In this document: positions 8,141 through 17,893 of the stretch, piece by piece
Layout of the letters: every line of letters begins with the position of its first letter
How positions within the stretch are numbered: the stretch's first letter is position 1
Assembly (NCBI GenBank): GCA_964487155.1
Contig: CAZAQB010000012.1
Span: 1-39,729, forward strand
Origin: CAZAQB01 sp964487155
Lineage (GTDB): Bacteria > Pseudomonadota > Gammaproteobacteria > Nitrococcales > Nitrococcaceae
Reading direction: 5' to 3'
Length of the DNA: 39,729 nt
Notes under the pieces: generated by a model
The model's database searches: none
Seen by the model: the letters and a program-made list of their open reading frames with translations, nothing else
What the model was told of the DNA's origin: nothing
Position numbers and translations under genes: made by a program

Positions 8141-8596
8141 TTGCTGGGGCTGACACTGTGCCCCGGCAAACGCCAAGCCGGCGCCATCAGTGCGAGCTGG
8201 TGCCGGGATCTGGAGGCCGACCTGGACGCGGTCCACCGTTGGGGCGCGGGCGCCGTGGTGAGTCTGGTCGAGAGCTGGGAACTCGACCACCTGTGTGTGC
8301 CCTCGCTGGGCGAGCGCATCGCCGCCCGGGGCATGGCCTGGCACCACCTGCCGATCCGCGACGGTGACGTGCCCGACGCGTCTTTCGAGCAGTCCTGGCA
8401 GCGGCACGGCCCCGAGCTGCGCCAGCGACTGTCGGCCGGCGAGCGCATCCTCATCCACTGCCGGGCCGGCCTGGGCCGCACCGGCCTGGTGGCGGCGCGG
8501 CTGCTGATCGAGTTGGGGGAGCCCCCGACCGAGGCCCTTGCCCACGTGCGTGCCGCCAGACCTGGCGCGGTGGAGACGCTGGCCCAGGAACGCTAA
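8141..8596 (+). CDS. Dual-specificity tyrosine phosphatase-like protein, damaged at both ends
   Basis: About 151 residues with the phosphatase signature HCRAGLGRTG (Cys nucleophile and P-loop Arg) at about 107-116 and an upstream general-acid region LPIRDGDVPD. It fits the cyclin-dependent-kinase-inhibitor-3-like group of bacterial phosphatases. The reading frame is open upstream to a TGA at 8114 and contains PGGGLLGLTLCPGKRQAG, a family-like N-terminus, but offers only TTG (8141) as start. An ATG at 8113 lies in another frame, consistent with a small indel. The C-terminus stops at TAA after AQER; if that codon were TAC the frame would run on as LLRRVWDRRPAA. The catalytic core is intact, so activity is possible. 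Confidence 0.65.
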   Translation: MLGLTLCPGKRQAGAISASWCRDLEADLDAVHRWGAGAVVSLVESWELDHLCVPSLGERIAARGMAWHHLPIRDGDVPDASFEQSWQRHGPELRQRLSAGERILIHCRAGLGRTGLVAARLLIELGEPPTEALAHVRAARPGAVETLAQER

Positions 8597-8693
8597 CTGC
8601 TGCGCCGCGTCTGGGACCGCCGACCTGCAGCGTGAATATCGGCGACTGAACCGATGTCAGTGCATTGACCACGCCGTTGGTGGCATGGTCCAA

Positions 8694-8854
8694 CCCGAAG
8701 ATTTCACAAATTTGTGCTGATATCGCGTAGGATCTTGGTTTCACAAGGGACTTTTCGAAGGAGCGGCGTATCGGTGAGTACGGCCGACTGAGAAAAGATG
8801 CCTTGTGGGGCCAACAGACAAGCGAGATCGGTGCAAATTTGTGAAATCTTCGGG
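8694..8854. mobile_element. Internally deleted insertion sequence (MITE-like), 161 bp
   Basis: Perfect 21-bp inverted repeats occupy 8694-8714 (CCCGAAGATTTCACAAATTT, then G) and 8834-8854. Similarity extends inward for another dozen bases (8 of 12). The left arm contains the perfect palindrome CACAAATTTGTG (8706-8717). Between the arms, 8754-8766 has an AAGGAGC ribosome-binding-site-like motif followed by about 60 bp of non-coding sequence. This looks like the leader and trailer of an insertion sequence whose transposase was deleted. I recall such ends from IS1380-like elements but cannot confirm it. No target-site duplication is evident. Confidence 0.6.
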
Positions 8855-9033
8855 CTAAGTCGTCACAGAGCGTTCACGACACCACGCCGATGGGATACCG
8901 CCGCCCCGGACGGGCGCACCCTTCGCCGCTGTGGATCGCACCGGCCGGGTTCGGGCAGCCTGCGCCCAACGTCCGCCGGAAATTTTCGAACCAAGCCGCC
9001 CCAGAGAGGCATGTCGCCAGGGTGAATTTGGTG
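8855..9033. other. Non-coding gap right of the IS remnant
   Basis: No convincing gene is seen on either strand between the IS remnant and the 3' end of the membrane-anchored protein gene at 9076. Short open frames here have no ribosome-binding site and no recognisable family. Confidence 0.5.
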
Positions 9034-9051
9034 AGTCCGACAGGCTGCTAG
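9034..9051. repeat. Short dispersed repeat, copy 2
   Basis: AGTCCGACAGGCTGCTAG, differing by one base from 54-71. It lies 25 bp beyond the stop of the minus-strand gene at 9076. Confidence 0.5.
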
Positions 9052-9075
9052 GCCGGCCCCCGCCAACGGGTCCAC

Positions 9076-9693
9076 TCAGGTTTCCCCCTGCAGCCGGTAG
9101 AAGCCGCTCACCTTCAGGCGCACCGTGACCCGCTCCTCGCCGTCGTTGCGCCAGTACCAGCCGTGGGTGCCCTCGAAGGGGGCGCGCAGGGCGCCCTTGC
9201 CCGCGCTGTCGGTCTGCTCCTGGTAGCTGAGGAAAAAGCCCTTGGGGCCATCCAGGGGTTCGCCGTGCATGTCGTAGTAGAGCGGCGAACCGCCGGCGTC
9301 CCAGGTGTAGAGCAGGGTCTCGCCGGCGGACAGGATCACCTTGAACTCCAGGCCCTGGCCCGGGCGCAGGGGGATCTCGAAGTCGTCGCTGCGGAACTCG
9401 CCCTGCTGGGGCTGGAAGGTCTGCGCGGCGCCGCTCGGCGCGGCGGCGGCCACCTCGGGCTGGGTGGGCGCGGGGGCCGGTTCCGGTGCCAGGGCCTGCT
9501 CGGGTTCCTCGGCCTGGGCCAGGGCGGTGAGGCCCAGCGCGTGCCCGACCCCGGTCGGGTCCATGCCGTACTCCGCCGGCATCACGACGGTGACCAGCAC
9601 CAGCACCGCGGCACCCAGGGACGCGGCGGTGCCGATCAGCAGATTCTTGAGGGTCGGGGGCTGGTAGTCCGGGGTGTCGGCGGGTTGTTTCAT
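9076..9693 (-). CDS. Membrane-anchored periplasmic protein beside HupE/UreJ
   Basis: About 205 residues. One N-terminal membrane anchor (LLIGTAASLGAAVLVLVTVV, about residues 17-36) is followed by a Pro/Ala/Glu-rich linker (about 60-90) and a globular domain with LRPGQGLEFKVILSAGETLL and GTHGWYWRN. I know this arrangement only as an uncharacterised transmembrane anchor protein found beside HupE/UreJ-like genes. The domain looks like a small beta-sandwich, but no activity can be assigned. The ATG at 9693 follows the HupE stop by nine bases; a GTG at 9702, directly abutting that stop, is an alternative start. The pair is almost certainly co-transcribed. Confidence 0.75.
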   Translation of the reverse strand: MKQPADTPDYQPPTLKNLLIGTAASLGAAVLVLVTVVMPAEYGMDPTGVGHALGLTALAQAEEPEQALAPEPAPAPTQPEVAAAAPSGAAQTFQPQQGEFRSDDFEIPLRPGQGLEFKVILSAGETLLYTWDAGGSPLYYDMHGEPLDGPKGFFLSYQEQTDSAGKGALRAPFEGTHGWYWRNDGEERVTVRLKVSGFYRLQGET

Positions 9694-9702
9694 GAACTCC
9701 AC

Positions 9703-10419
9703 TCAGGCAACGAAATAACCGGTGAGCTGATAGCCGGTGAGCAGGAAGCCCGCCGCCATCAGCGCCATGTTGGTGGCGTAGGCGTGGCGCAGGAAGCCGC
9801 CGGCGAGCCGCCAGGCGTTCATCACCACCAGGATCAGGGCCAGGGCCAGGAACTGTCCCAGTTCCACCCCCACGTTGAAGGCCAGCATGTTGGGGATGAG
9901 GCCGTCCCGGGCGAGCTCGAAGTCCTGCAGCTTGGTGGCCAGGCCGAAGCCGTGGAAGAAGCCGAAGATCAGCACCGCGGCCCGGGTGTCGGGCTGGAAG
10001 CCCAGCACGCGCCGGAAGCCGCCCAGGTTGTCGAAGGCCTTGTAGACCACCGACAGGCCGATGATGGCGTCCACCAGGTAGGGGTTCACGTGCAGCCCGC
10101 CCAGCACCCCCAGCAGCAGGGTGGTGCTGTGGCCCACGGCGAACAGGGTGACGTAGATGCCCACGTCCCTGAGCCGGTAGAGGAAGAAGATCACCCCCAC
10201 CAGGAACAGCAGATGGTCGTAGCCGGTGACCATGTGCTTGGCCCCCAGGTAGACGAAAGGCAGCAGGTTCAGCCCGGTGCTGCGCTCCAGGAAGCCCTGG
10301 TCGTCCTCGGCGACGCCGTGGGCGCGGGCGAGGCCGGCCAGGGCCAGCAGGGCCAAAGCCAGCAGCAGCAGGGCGCCGCGGCGGCGGGCGTCGGTGCGCT
10401 CCGAGGGGCACAGGCGCAT
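9703..10419 (-). CDS. HupE/UreJ-like membrane protein
   Basis: About 238 residues with a signal-like first hydrophobic segment (GALLLLALALLALAGLARA) and roughly six further membrane spans. The motif AKHMVTGYDHLLFLVGVIFF is the hallmark of the HupE/UreJ_2 family; other conserved His-containing pieces are AVGHSTTL and FGFFHGFGLA. Classical HupE and UreJ proteins are nickel/cobalt permeases, but no hydrogenase or urease gene is nearby, so metal transport is inferred and the metal unknown. I chose ATG 10419; an in-frame ATG at 10521 would add 34 residues that do not resemble a signal peptide. It leads the two-gene operon with the anchored protein. Confidence 0.8.
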   Translation of the reverse strand: MRLCPSERTDARRRGALLLLALALLALAGLARAHGVAEDDQGFLERSTGLNLLPFVYLGAKHMVTGYDHLLFLVGVIFFLYRLRDVGIYVTLFAVGHSTTLLLGVLGGLHVNPYLVDAIIGLSVVYKAFDNLGGFRRVLGFQPDTRAAVLIFGFFHGFGLATKLQDFELARDGLIPNMLAFNVGVELGQFLALALILVVMNAWRLAGGFLRHAYATNMALMAAGFLLTGYQLTGYFVA

Positions 10420-10642
10420 CGGTATGAAATCGGTGGCCAGGGTTGCGGCGAGACTACCGCATTGCCGTTCGAAGACAACAGCCGCGCGGGTGTCCCGAGG
10501 CTGTCGCCGGGGAGCATTCATAACCAGCCGCCATAAGCAAAACCCCAAACGTTCCTTTTTATGCTACCCGCGCCCCGCTACTGTGCATGCCTGGAAATCA
10601 CCCCCTGACAGCGTGGTGTAACGAGCGGAGCGTTGGTGTTTG

Positions 10643-12514
<1,872 letters not shown>

Positions 12515-12518
12515 GAAC

Positions 12519-13532
12519 ATGTCCGCGGTAACCCCCTTGAAGCCTGCCGATTTCGCCTCCGACCAGCAGGTGCGCTGGTGCCCGGGCTGCGGCGACTACG
12601 CGGTGCTGAAGAGCCTGCAGAAGACCCTGGCCGCCGTGGGCGCCCGGCCGGAGGACCAGGTGTTCGTCTCCGGCATCGGCTGCTCGGCGCGCATGCCCTA
12701 CTACCTGGATACCTACGGTTTCCACACCATCCACGGCCGGGCCCCGGCGGTGGCCACCGGCGTGAAGCTGGCGAGCCCCGACGTGGATGTCTGGGTGGTG
12801 ACCGGCGACGGCGACGGCCTGTCCATCGGCGGCAACCACCTGCTGCACGCCCTGCGGCGCAACGTGAACCTGCAGATTCTGCTGTTCAACAACGAGATCT
12901 ACGGCCTCACCAAGGGCCAGGCCTCGCCCACCTCGCGCCCCGGCACCCGCTCGCCGTCCACGCCGGAGGGCTCCCTGGACAGCCCGGTGCAGCCGGTGCG
13001 CTTCGCTCTGGGGGCCGGCGCCCGCTTCGTCGCCCGGGCGGTGGACAACGACCAGAAGCGCCTGCCGGCGGTGCTGGAGCAGGCCTACCGCCACCAGGGC
13101 GCGGCCTTCGTGGAAATCTTCCAGAACTGCATCGTCTACAACGACAACGTGTTCGGCGAGTTCACCGACCGGGACGTGGCCGAGGATCGCCAGCTGCATG
13201 TGGTCCACGGCGAGCCCCTGGTGTTCGGTGCCAACCGTGACCGCGGGTTGCGCCTGCGGCCCGGCAGCCTGAGCCTGGAGGTGGTGGCGGTGGGCCAGGG
13301 CGGCGTGGCCGAGAGCGAGCTGCTCCACCACGATGCCACCGACCCGGTGCTGGCCGGCCTGCTGGCCTCGCTGAGCCCGCCGGAGTTCCCGGTGGCCATG
13401 GGGGTGCTGCTGGACCGCCCCGGCGATAGCTACGAGAACCAGGTCCACGCCCGGGAGGCCGCCGGCCGGCGGCCCGACGACACCGCCCTCAACGCCCTGC
13501 TGCGGGGCGGGGCGGTTTGGAATGTAGGCTGA
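12519..13532 (+). CDS. korB: 2-oxoacid:ferredoxin oxidoreductase, beta subunit
   Basis: A 337-residue subunit that binds thiamine diphosphate and one iron-sulfur cluster. The N-terminal RWCPGCGDYAVLKSLQ supplies two cluster cysteines, with a third in SGIGCSAR. The thiamine-diphosphate motif GDGDGLSIGGNHLLHALRRN lies at about residues 94-113, followed by NNEIYGLTKGQASPTS. Length is normal for KorB. It forms the catalytic unit with the upstream alpha/gamma subunit, from which it is separated by 4 bp. The C-terminal 60 residues are less conserved. Confidence 0.92.
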   Translation: MSAVTPLKPADFASDQQVRWCPGCGDYAVLKSLQKTLAAVGARPEDQVFVSGIGCSARMPYYLDTYGFHTIHGRAPAVATGVKLASPDVDVWVVTGDGDGLSIGGNHLLHALRRNVNLQILLFNNEIYGLTKGQASPTSRPGTRSPSTPEGSLDSPVQPVRFALGAGARFVARAVDNDQKRLPAVLEQAYRHQGAAFVEIFQNCIVYNDNVFGEFTDRDVAEDRQLHVVHGEPLVFGANRDRGLRLRPGSLSLEVVAVGQGGVAESELLHHDATDPVLAGLLASLSPPEFPVAMGVLLDRPGDSYENQVHAREAAGRRPDDTALNALLRGGAVWNVG

Positions 13533-13551
13533 GGGGGTAGCCCCGCAGCCC

Positions 13552-13583
13552 GTAGGGTGGGCAGAGCGCAGCGAAGCCCACCG
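13552..13583. repeat. 32-bp palindromic repeat, copy 1
   Basis: A 32-bp unit beginning GTAGGGTGGGCAGAGC and ending GAAGCCCACCG, repeated exactly at 13665-13696. Each can fold with GGTGGGC pairing to GCCCACC. The first copy lies 20 bp after korB and could help end transcription. Confidence 0.8.
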
Positions 13584-13599
13584 CGCCGGCGCGAGAAAA

Positions 13600-13621
13600 G
13601 GACTGCGGACTGCGGACTGAG
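13600..13621. repeat. Heptamer tandem repeat (GGACTGC/A), three copies
   Basis: Three 7-bp units of GGACTGC/GGACTGA sit between the two 32-bp repeats. The same heptamer family recurs on both sides of an inverted array at 35969-36079. Confidence 0.7.
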
Positions 13622-13664
13622 TTGAACGGGGCGCGGCGAGACCTTAATGGCCGGGCCGGAGGAC

Positions 13665-13696
13665 GTAGGGTGGGCAGAGCGCAGCGAAGCCCACCG
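13665..13696. repeat. 32-bp palindromic repeat, copy 2
   Basis: An exact copy of 13552-13583, 113 bp away, in the same orientation. It precedes another degenerate heptamer run at 13706-13733 (GTACTGA, GTACGAA, GTACTGA, CTACTGC). Confidence 0.8.
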
Positions 13697-13705
13697 ACTT
13701 GGGTG

Positions 13706-13733
13706 GTACTGAGTACGAAGTACTGACTACTGC
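13706..13733. repeat. Degenerate heptamer array
   Basis: Four consecutive 7-bp units, GTACTGA, GTACGAA, GTACTGA and CTACTGC. It is non-coding and lies upstream of the acyl-AMP ligase fusion gene. Confidence 0.5.
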
Positions 13734-13832
13734 CAGCGCCTTGCCAACGGCCACGCCGTGCTCAATCCGGACCCAGTGCTCAGTACCCGCAACCCGGTGG
13801 CGGCGTTCCGGCGGATTTCAGGGAGTTACCCG

Positions 13833-16643
13833 ATGGCGCCATCCGACCCGTCCGCCCGGCCATCCGACGGCGAGCGGCTGGTCCGCCTGATCGAGGACAT
13901 GCTCCGGGAGCAGCGCCCCGGCAGCGATTCCCTGCCGGCGGTGCGGGAGGACTCCCGGCTGGACCGGGACCTGGGCCTGGACAGCATGGCCCGGGCCGAA
14001 CTGCTGGTGCGCGTGGAGCAGGCCTTCGACGTGCGTCTGCCCCAGAGGGCCCTGGAGGCCGACACCCCCGCCGATCTGCTGGACGCGCTGGAGCGTGCCC
14101 TGGACCGCCCCCGGAGCGCGGAGGCCGGCGGGCGTTTCGCCATGCCCGGGGCCGCCGACGACATTCCCCGCAATGCCGGCGTGCTCACCGAGGTGCTGGA
14201 CTGGCACGCCGAGACCCATCCCGATCGCAGCCATGTGCTGCTCTACGAAGACGACGCCGACGAGCCGCGACCCATAGGCTACGGAGAACTCGCCCGGCAG
14301 GCGCGCCGGGTGGCCGGCGGGCTGCGGGCCCGGGGGGTGGCGCCGGGCCAGAGCGTGGCCCTGATGCTGCCCACCGGGCTGGACTACCTGGCCTCGTTCT
14401 TCGGCGTGCTGTACGCGGGCGCGGTGCCGGTGCCGGTCTACCCGCCGATGCGGGCCTCCCAGCTGGAGGAGCACCTGCGCCGCCACGGCCGCCTGCTCGC
14501 CAATGCCCAGGCGGTGGCCATGATCACCGTGCCCAGGGTGGGCGCCCTGGCCCGGCTGTTGCGGGCCGAGGCCCCGGGTCTGCGCCACATCGAGACTGCG
14601 TCCGAACTCGCCGGGGTGGGTGACGCGGAGCCCGCCGCGGCGCGTGCGCCGGATGATCTGGCCCTGCTGCAGTACACCTCCGGCAGCACCGGCGAGCCCA
14701 AGGGGGTGATGCTCAGCCATGCCCAGCTGCTGGCCAACATCCGCGCCATGGCCGAGCGCATCCGCGCCGACTCCACGGACGTGTTCGTCAGCTGGCTGCC
14801 CCTCTACCACGACATGGGCCTGATCGCGGCCTGGCTGGGCAGCCTGTACTACGGCATGCCCCTGGTGCTGATGTCGCCGCTCGACTTCCTGGCGCGGCCG
14901 CTGAGCTGGCTGGAGCGCATCCACCGCCACGGCGGCAGCATCTCCGGCGCCCCCAACTTCGGCTACGAGCTGTGCCTGCGGGCGGCGCAGGGCGGCGACC
15001 TCCAGCACCTGGATCTGAGCCGCTGGCGGATCGCCTTCAGCGGTGCTGAGCCGGTGAGTCCGCTCACCCTGGAGCGTTTCGCCGAGCACTTCGCGCCCCA
15101 GGGGCTGCAGCGCGAGGCGCTGTGCCCGGTGTACGGCCTGGCGGAGGCGGGGGTCGGGCTGGCGGCGCCGCCGCCCGGCCGGGGTCCGCGCCTGGAGGGG
15201 GTGGACCGGGACCGGCTGCTGTCCCGGGGCGTGGCGGAGCCGCTCCCCCGGGATGACGACGGCGCCGTCACCATGGTGGGCTGCGGCCTGCCGCTCACCG
15301 GCTACGAAATCCGGGTGGTGGACGCGGAGAACCGGGAACTGCCCGACCGCCGCGAGGGACGAGTGCAGTTCAGTGGCCCGTCGGCCACCGAGGGCTACTT
15401 CCGCAACCCGGAGGCGACCCGCGCCCTGCGCCATGGTGATTGGCTGGACACCGGCGACCGGGGTTACCTGGCCGACGGCGAGATCTTCATCAGCGGCCGG
15501 GAGAAGGACGTCATCGTCCGCGGCGGCCGCAACATCTACCCCTACGAGCTGGAGGAGGCGGTGGGCGGCATCGAGGGCGTGCGCCGGGGCTGCGTGGCGG
15601 CCTTCAGCAGCACGGAACCGGACAGCGGTACCGAGCTGCTGGTGGTGGTGGCCGAAACCCGGACTCAGGATCCCGCCGCCCGCCAGCGCCTGGAGGAGCA
15701 GATCCGCGAGCGTGCGGTGGACGTCACCGGAATTCCGGCCGACCGGGTGGCGCTGGTGGCGCCCCACAGCGTGCTCAAGACGTCCAGCGGCAAGATCCGC
15801 CGCGCGGCCACCCGGACTCTCTACGAGACCGGCCGGCTGGGGATGCCCCGGGCCGCGGTATGGCGTCAGTTGCTGCGGCTTGCGGCCGCCACGGCCTGGG
15901 AGCGCGCCCGCCGGCGCATGGGGCAGGCCGGGGCCTGGCTGGCCGCCGGCTGGGCCTGGGCGGTGTTCGGGACGGCCGCCGGGGCGTGCTGGCCGCTGGT
16001 GCTGGTGCTGCCGGGCCGGCGCCTGCGCTGGCGCGTGTGCCGGGCCGCGGCCCGCGTCGTTTGTCGGCTGTCCGGCTTCCGCCTGGAGTGTTCCGGCCTG
16101 GAGCAGCTGCAGGCCTCGGGCGGCCACGTGCTGGTGGCCAACCATGCCAGCTACCTGGACGCCGTGGTGCTGGCCGCCGCGCTGCCCCCCGGCTACCGCT
16201 TCCTGGCCAAGCGGGAGCTGGCCGGGCGCTGGCCGGTGCGGGTGGTTCTGGCCCGCCTGGGGACGCTGTTCGTGGAACGCTTCGACCTGCAGCAGGCGAC
16301 GGCGGACGCCGAGGCGCTCACCGCCGCCGTGGCCGACGGCGACCGGGTGGTCTGCTTCCCCGAAGGCACCTTCAGCCGGGCGCCGGGGCTGGGACGCTTC
16401 CAGGCAGGCGCCTTTCTGGCGTCGGCCCGGGCCGGCCGACCGGTGGTACCGATAGCCCTGGCCGGCACTCGGGAACGTTTGCGGGGGGTGGAATGGTTCC
16501 CCCGTCCCGGCCCGGTGTCGGTGACCGTCGGGCCGCCGCTGGAGCCCGCAGGCAGCGACTGGGCGGCCGCCTCCGAGCTGAGCCGCCGCGCCCGGGTGTT
16601 CATCGCCGGGCACTGCGGTGAACCGGACCTGCCGGAGGGCTGA
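13833..16643 (+). CDS. ACP - fatty acyl-AMP ligase - PlsC acyltransferase fusion
   Basis: A 936-residue three-domain protein. Residues 10-85 are an acyl carrier domain with the phosphopantetheine serine in DLGLDSMAR (about 51). Residues 115-665 are an adenylating ligase of the FAAL type: YTSGSTGEPKGVMLSH at about 280, LPLYHDMGLI, DTGDRGYL, and the catalytic lysine in KTSSGKIRR near 649. Residues 740-920 are a PlsC-type acyltransferase with NHASYLD (about 770) and FPEGTFS (about 842). A fatty acid could be activated as acyl-AMP, loaded onto the built-in carrier and passed to a glycerol-phosphate-like acceptor. Start is ATG 13833, with GGGAG 8 nt upstream. It stands alone; the acceptor and product are unknown. 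Confidence 0.9.
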   Translation: MAPSDPSARPSDGERLVRLIEDMLREQRPGSDSLPAVREDSRLDRDLGLDSMARAELLVRVEQAFDVRLPQRALEADTPADLLDALERALDRPRSAEAGGRFAMPGAADDIPRNAGVLTEVLDWHAETHPDRSHVLLYEDDADEPRPIGYGELARQARRVAGGLRARGVAPGQSVALMLPTGLDYLASFFGVLYAGAVPVPVYPPMRASQLEEHLRRHGRLLANAQAVAMITVPRVGALARLLRAEAPGLRHIETASELAGVGDAEPAAARAPDDLALLQYTSGSTGEPKGVMLSHAQLLANIRAMAERIRADSTDVFVSWLPLYHDMGLIAAWLGSLYYGMPLVLMSPLDFLARPLSWLERIHRHGGSISGAPNFGYELCLRAAQGGDLQHLDLSRWRIAFSGAEPVSPLTLERFAEHFAPQGLQREALCPVYGLAEAGVGLAAPPPGRGPRLEGVDRDRLLSRGVAEPLPRDDDGAVTMVGCGLPLTGYEIRVVDAENRELPDRREGRVQFSGPSATEGYFRNPEATRALRHGDWLDTGDRGYLADGEIFISGREKDVIVRGGRNIYPYELEEAVGGIEGVRRGCVAAFSSTEPDSGTELLVVVAETRTQDPAARQRLEEQIRERAVDVTGIPADRVALVAPHSVLKTSSGKIRRAATRTLYETGRLGMPRAAVWRQLLRLAAATAWERARRRMGQAGAWLAAGWAWAVFGTAAGACWPLVLVLPGRRLRWRVCRAAARVVCRLSGFRLECSGLEQLQASGGHVLVANHASYLDAVVLAAALPPGYRFLAKRELAGRWPVRVVLARLGTLFVERFDLQQATADAEALTAAVADGDRVVCFPEGTFSRAPGLGRFQAGAFLASARAGRPVVPIALAGTRERLRGVEWFPRPGPVSVTVGPPLEPAGSDWAAASELSRRARVFIAGHCGEPDLPEG

Positions 16644-16683
16644 CCCTTGCGCATGAGTCGGCTGGCGTCGCGGAGAGGCGCAT

Positions 16684-16767
16684 AGGTCGGTTGCTCCTGG
16701 CAACCAACAGGCGGCCGGGCCATGGCCACCGTGGGCGGAGACGTCGGCCGCCATGAGCAGCCGACCT
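16684..16767. repeat. Two-tier stem-loop
   Basis: The outer arms AGGTCGGTTGCTC (16684-16696) and GAGCAGCCGACCT (16755-16767) pair at 12 of 13 positions. Inside them GGCGGCCG (16710-16717) pairs perfectly with CGGCCGCC (16745-16752). It could be a structured RNA, a small mobile repeat or a transcript end after the acyltransferase fusion gene. Confidence 0.55.
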
Positions 16768-17373
16768 TACCGGAGGGCTCACCGCCCGGGCAGGGCGCCG
16801 GGAGCCGCCCCGCCACGACTTGCCGGCGCGACTGGTCCCGGAGCCGCAGCATCCCCCAGAGGGGTGACGAACTTCTGGGACAAGACACTAGAATGGTTAG
16901 GATGTGGTAACGCTCCGAAGCCCGCCTCACCCGTCCCCGAGCGCCTCCCCCGTTCCCCTCCATACGTAATACCCCTATCCGTGTAAGAACGTATTGACAA
17001 CCACGCTACGTCCCAGACGCTTTTTGAGAGAAATTTTGAAAACACTTATTAAACAATAACATAGGAAGGCGCGGCACTTTGACTCACCCTCCGTACTGTG
17101 TTTCAATATTGAAGCGTTCAATAAAAAATTGCAGGAGGGCAAGACACCGCCCGCCTGCAGTGGAACAGGGCGGGGCCCGATCCCCGCCGGCCGGGGAGGA
17201 AGCCGTGCCATGAGTCTGCTGCCTGCGGGGCGGGATAGTCTGCCGGAGCAACAGGTCATGGAGAGCCTTGTTCTTCCTGTCCGCGTGCTGCCAGCCCCCG
17301 GGCGCGAGTTCCCGCCGCCTTTCGCATTTCAGCCGAATGCGCCCATGGCAGTTCGCCGGGCCAGGCGGGAGCG

Positions 17374-17388
17374 ACCGGACTGTCCGGT
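17374..17388. promoter_or_regulatory. Perfect 15-bp palindrome, possible operator
   Basis: ACCGGAC-T-GTCCGGT is a perfect palindrome around a single base. It lies immediately upstream of the sigma-54-like promoter at 17395. A regulator-binding site is a guess from symmetry. Confidence 0.35.
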
Positions 17389-17394
17389 TCTCCC

Positions 17395-17409
17395 TGGCAT
17401 TTGCGTTGC
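17395..17409 (+). promoter_or_regulatory. Candidate sigma-54 promoter
   Basis: TGGCATTTGCGTTGC has the GG and GC dinucleotides at the -24/-12 spacing, and 9 of the 11 fixed positions of TGGCACGNNNNTTGC match. It points toward the multicopper oxidase cluster but lies about 560 bp upstream of its ATG, so a long leader or a separate small RNA would be implied. Chance matches are possible. Confidence 0.35.
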
Positions 17410-17770
17410 GAGGAACGGGATTAACCGGGCCGGGAATTTTGCCGATCTCCAAGCCGATTTACTCACTCCCCGTCCGGCCGCTGTTCATGTGCAATCGGCC
17501 GAAGCCCATTCAAGGGGGAGGCATCGTGAACTGGAGGCGAGCTAAGCGGGCAGGCACTGGGATAAGCGTCGGCGGAGTGCCGCCGCGCCTGTAACGCGGG
17601 GCGCGCTGCATTTACCGAATATCCGGCGCTTCAGCTCGATGAGGGCGCAAAATTGGCGCGGCAGTGGCCAGCTGACGGCGGGTGGCCAGTGTGTTCGATG
17701 ATTCGGCCGCTAAGGAGGGACGCATCCAATCGACCAGGAATAGCTGACTTGATGTAGCTTTTCGGCGCCT

Positions 17771-17893
17771 GGTGTCGCGAGACACCGGATTCTCCACCGA
17801 TTCGCGGCATTGCCACGGGTCACGGGGGTGTTTTGTCCAGTGCCGGAAAGAGTTTCTGGGTTCAGCCGTTGCATCCCGGTTCGCTCGGGATGC
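17771..17893 (+). promoter_or_regulatory. Two strong stem-loops in the multicopper oxidase leader
   Basis: GGTGTC-GCGA-GACACC (17771-17786) forms a six-pair stem with a GNRA-type tetraloop. GCATCCCG (17871-17878) pairs perfectly with CGGGATGC (17886-17893) across a seven-base loop. They lie 187 and 80 bp before the ATG and have no following T-run, so they are more likely leader structures or protein-binding RNA than intrinsic terminators. Confidence 0.5.

Noticed and set aside
9703..10419. A hydrogenase or urease locus
   Set aside because: Only the HupE/UreJ-like gene is present; no structural or maturation genes for either enzyme are seen.
13818..16754. A 978-codon minus-strand frame opposite the ligase fusion
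   Set aside because: Low-complexity Gly/His/Gln composition with no motifs; the plus frame has three complete enzyme domains.
16627..16783. Direct repeat (ACCTGCCGGAGGGCTGACC and a similar copy at 16764-16783) flanking the stem-loop as a target-site duplication
   Set aside because: The copies differ at several positions and contain an indel, so a target duplication is not supported.
17211..17545. A 111-codon gene upstream of the multicopper oxidase
   Set aside because: It has a good ribosome-binding site, but the protein is Pro/Arg-rich, lacks any family pattern and overlaps several palindromes; kept only as a note in the gap entry.
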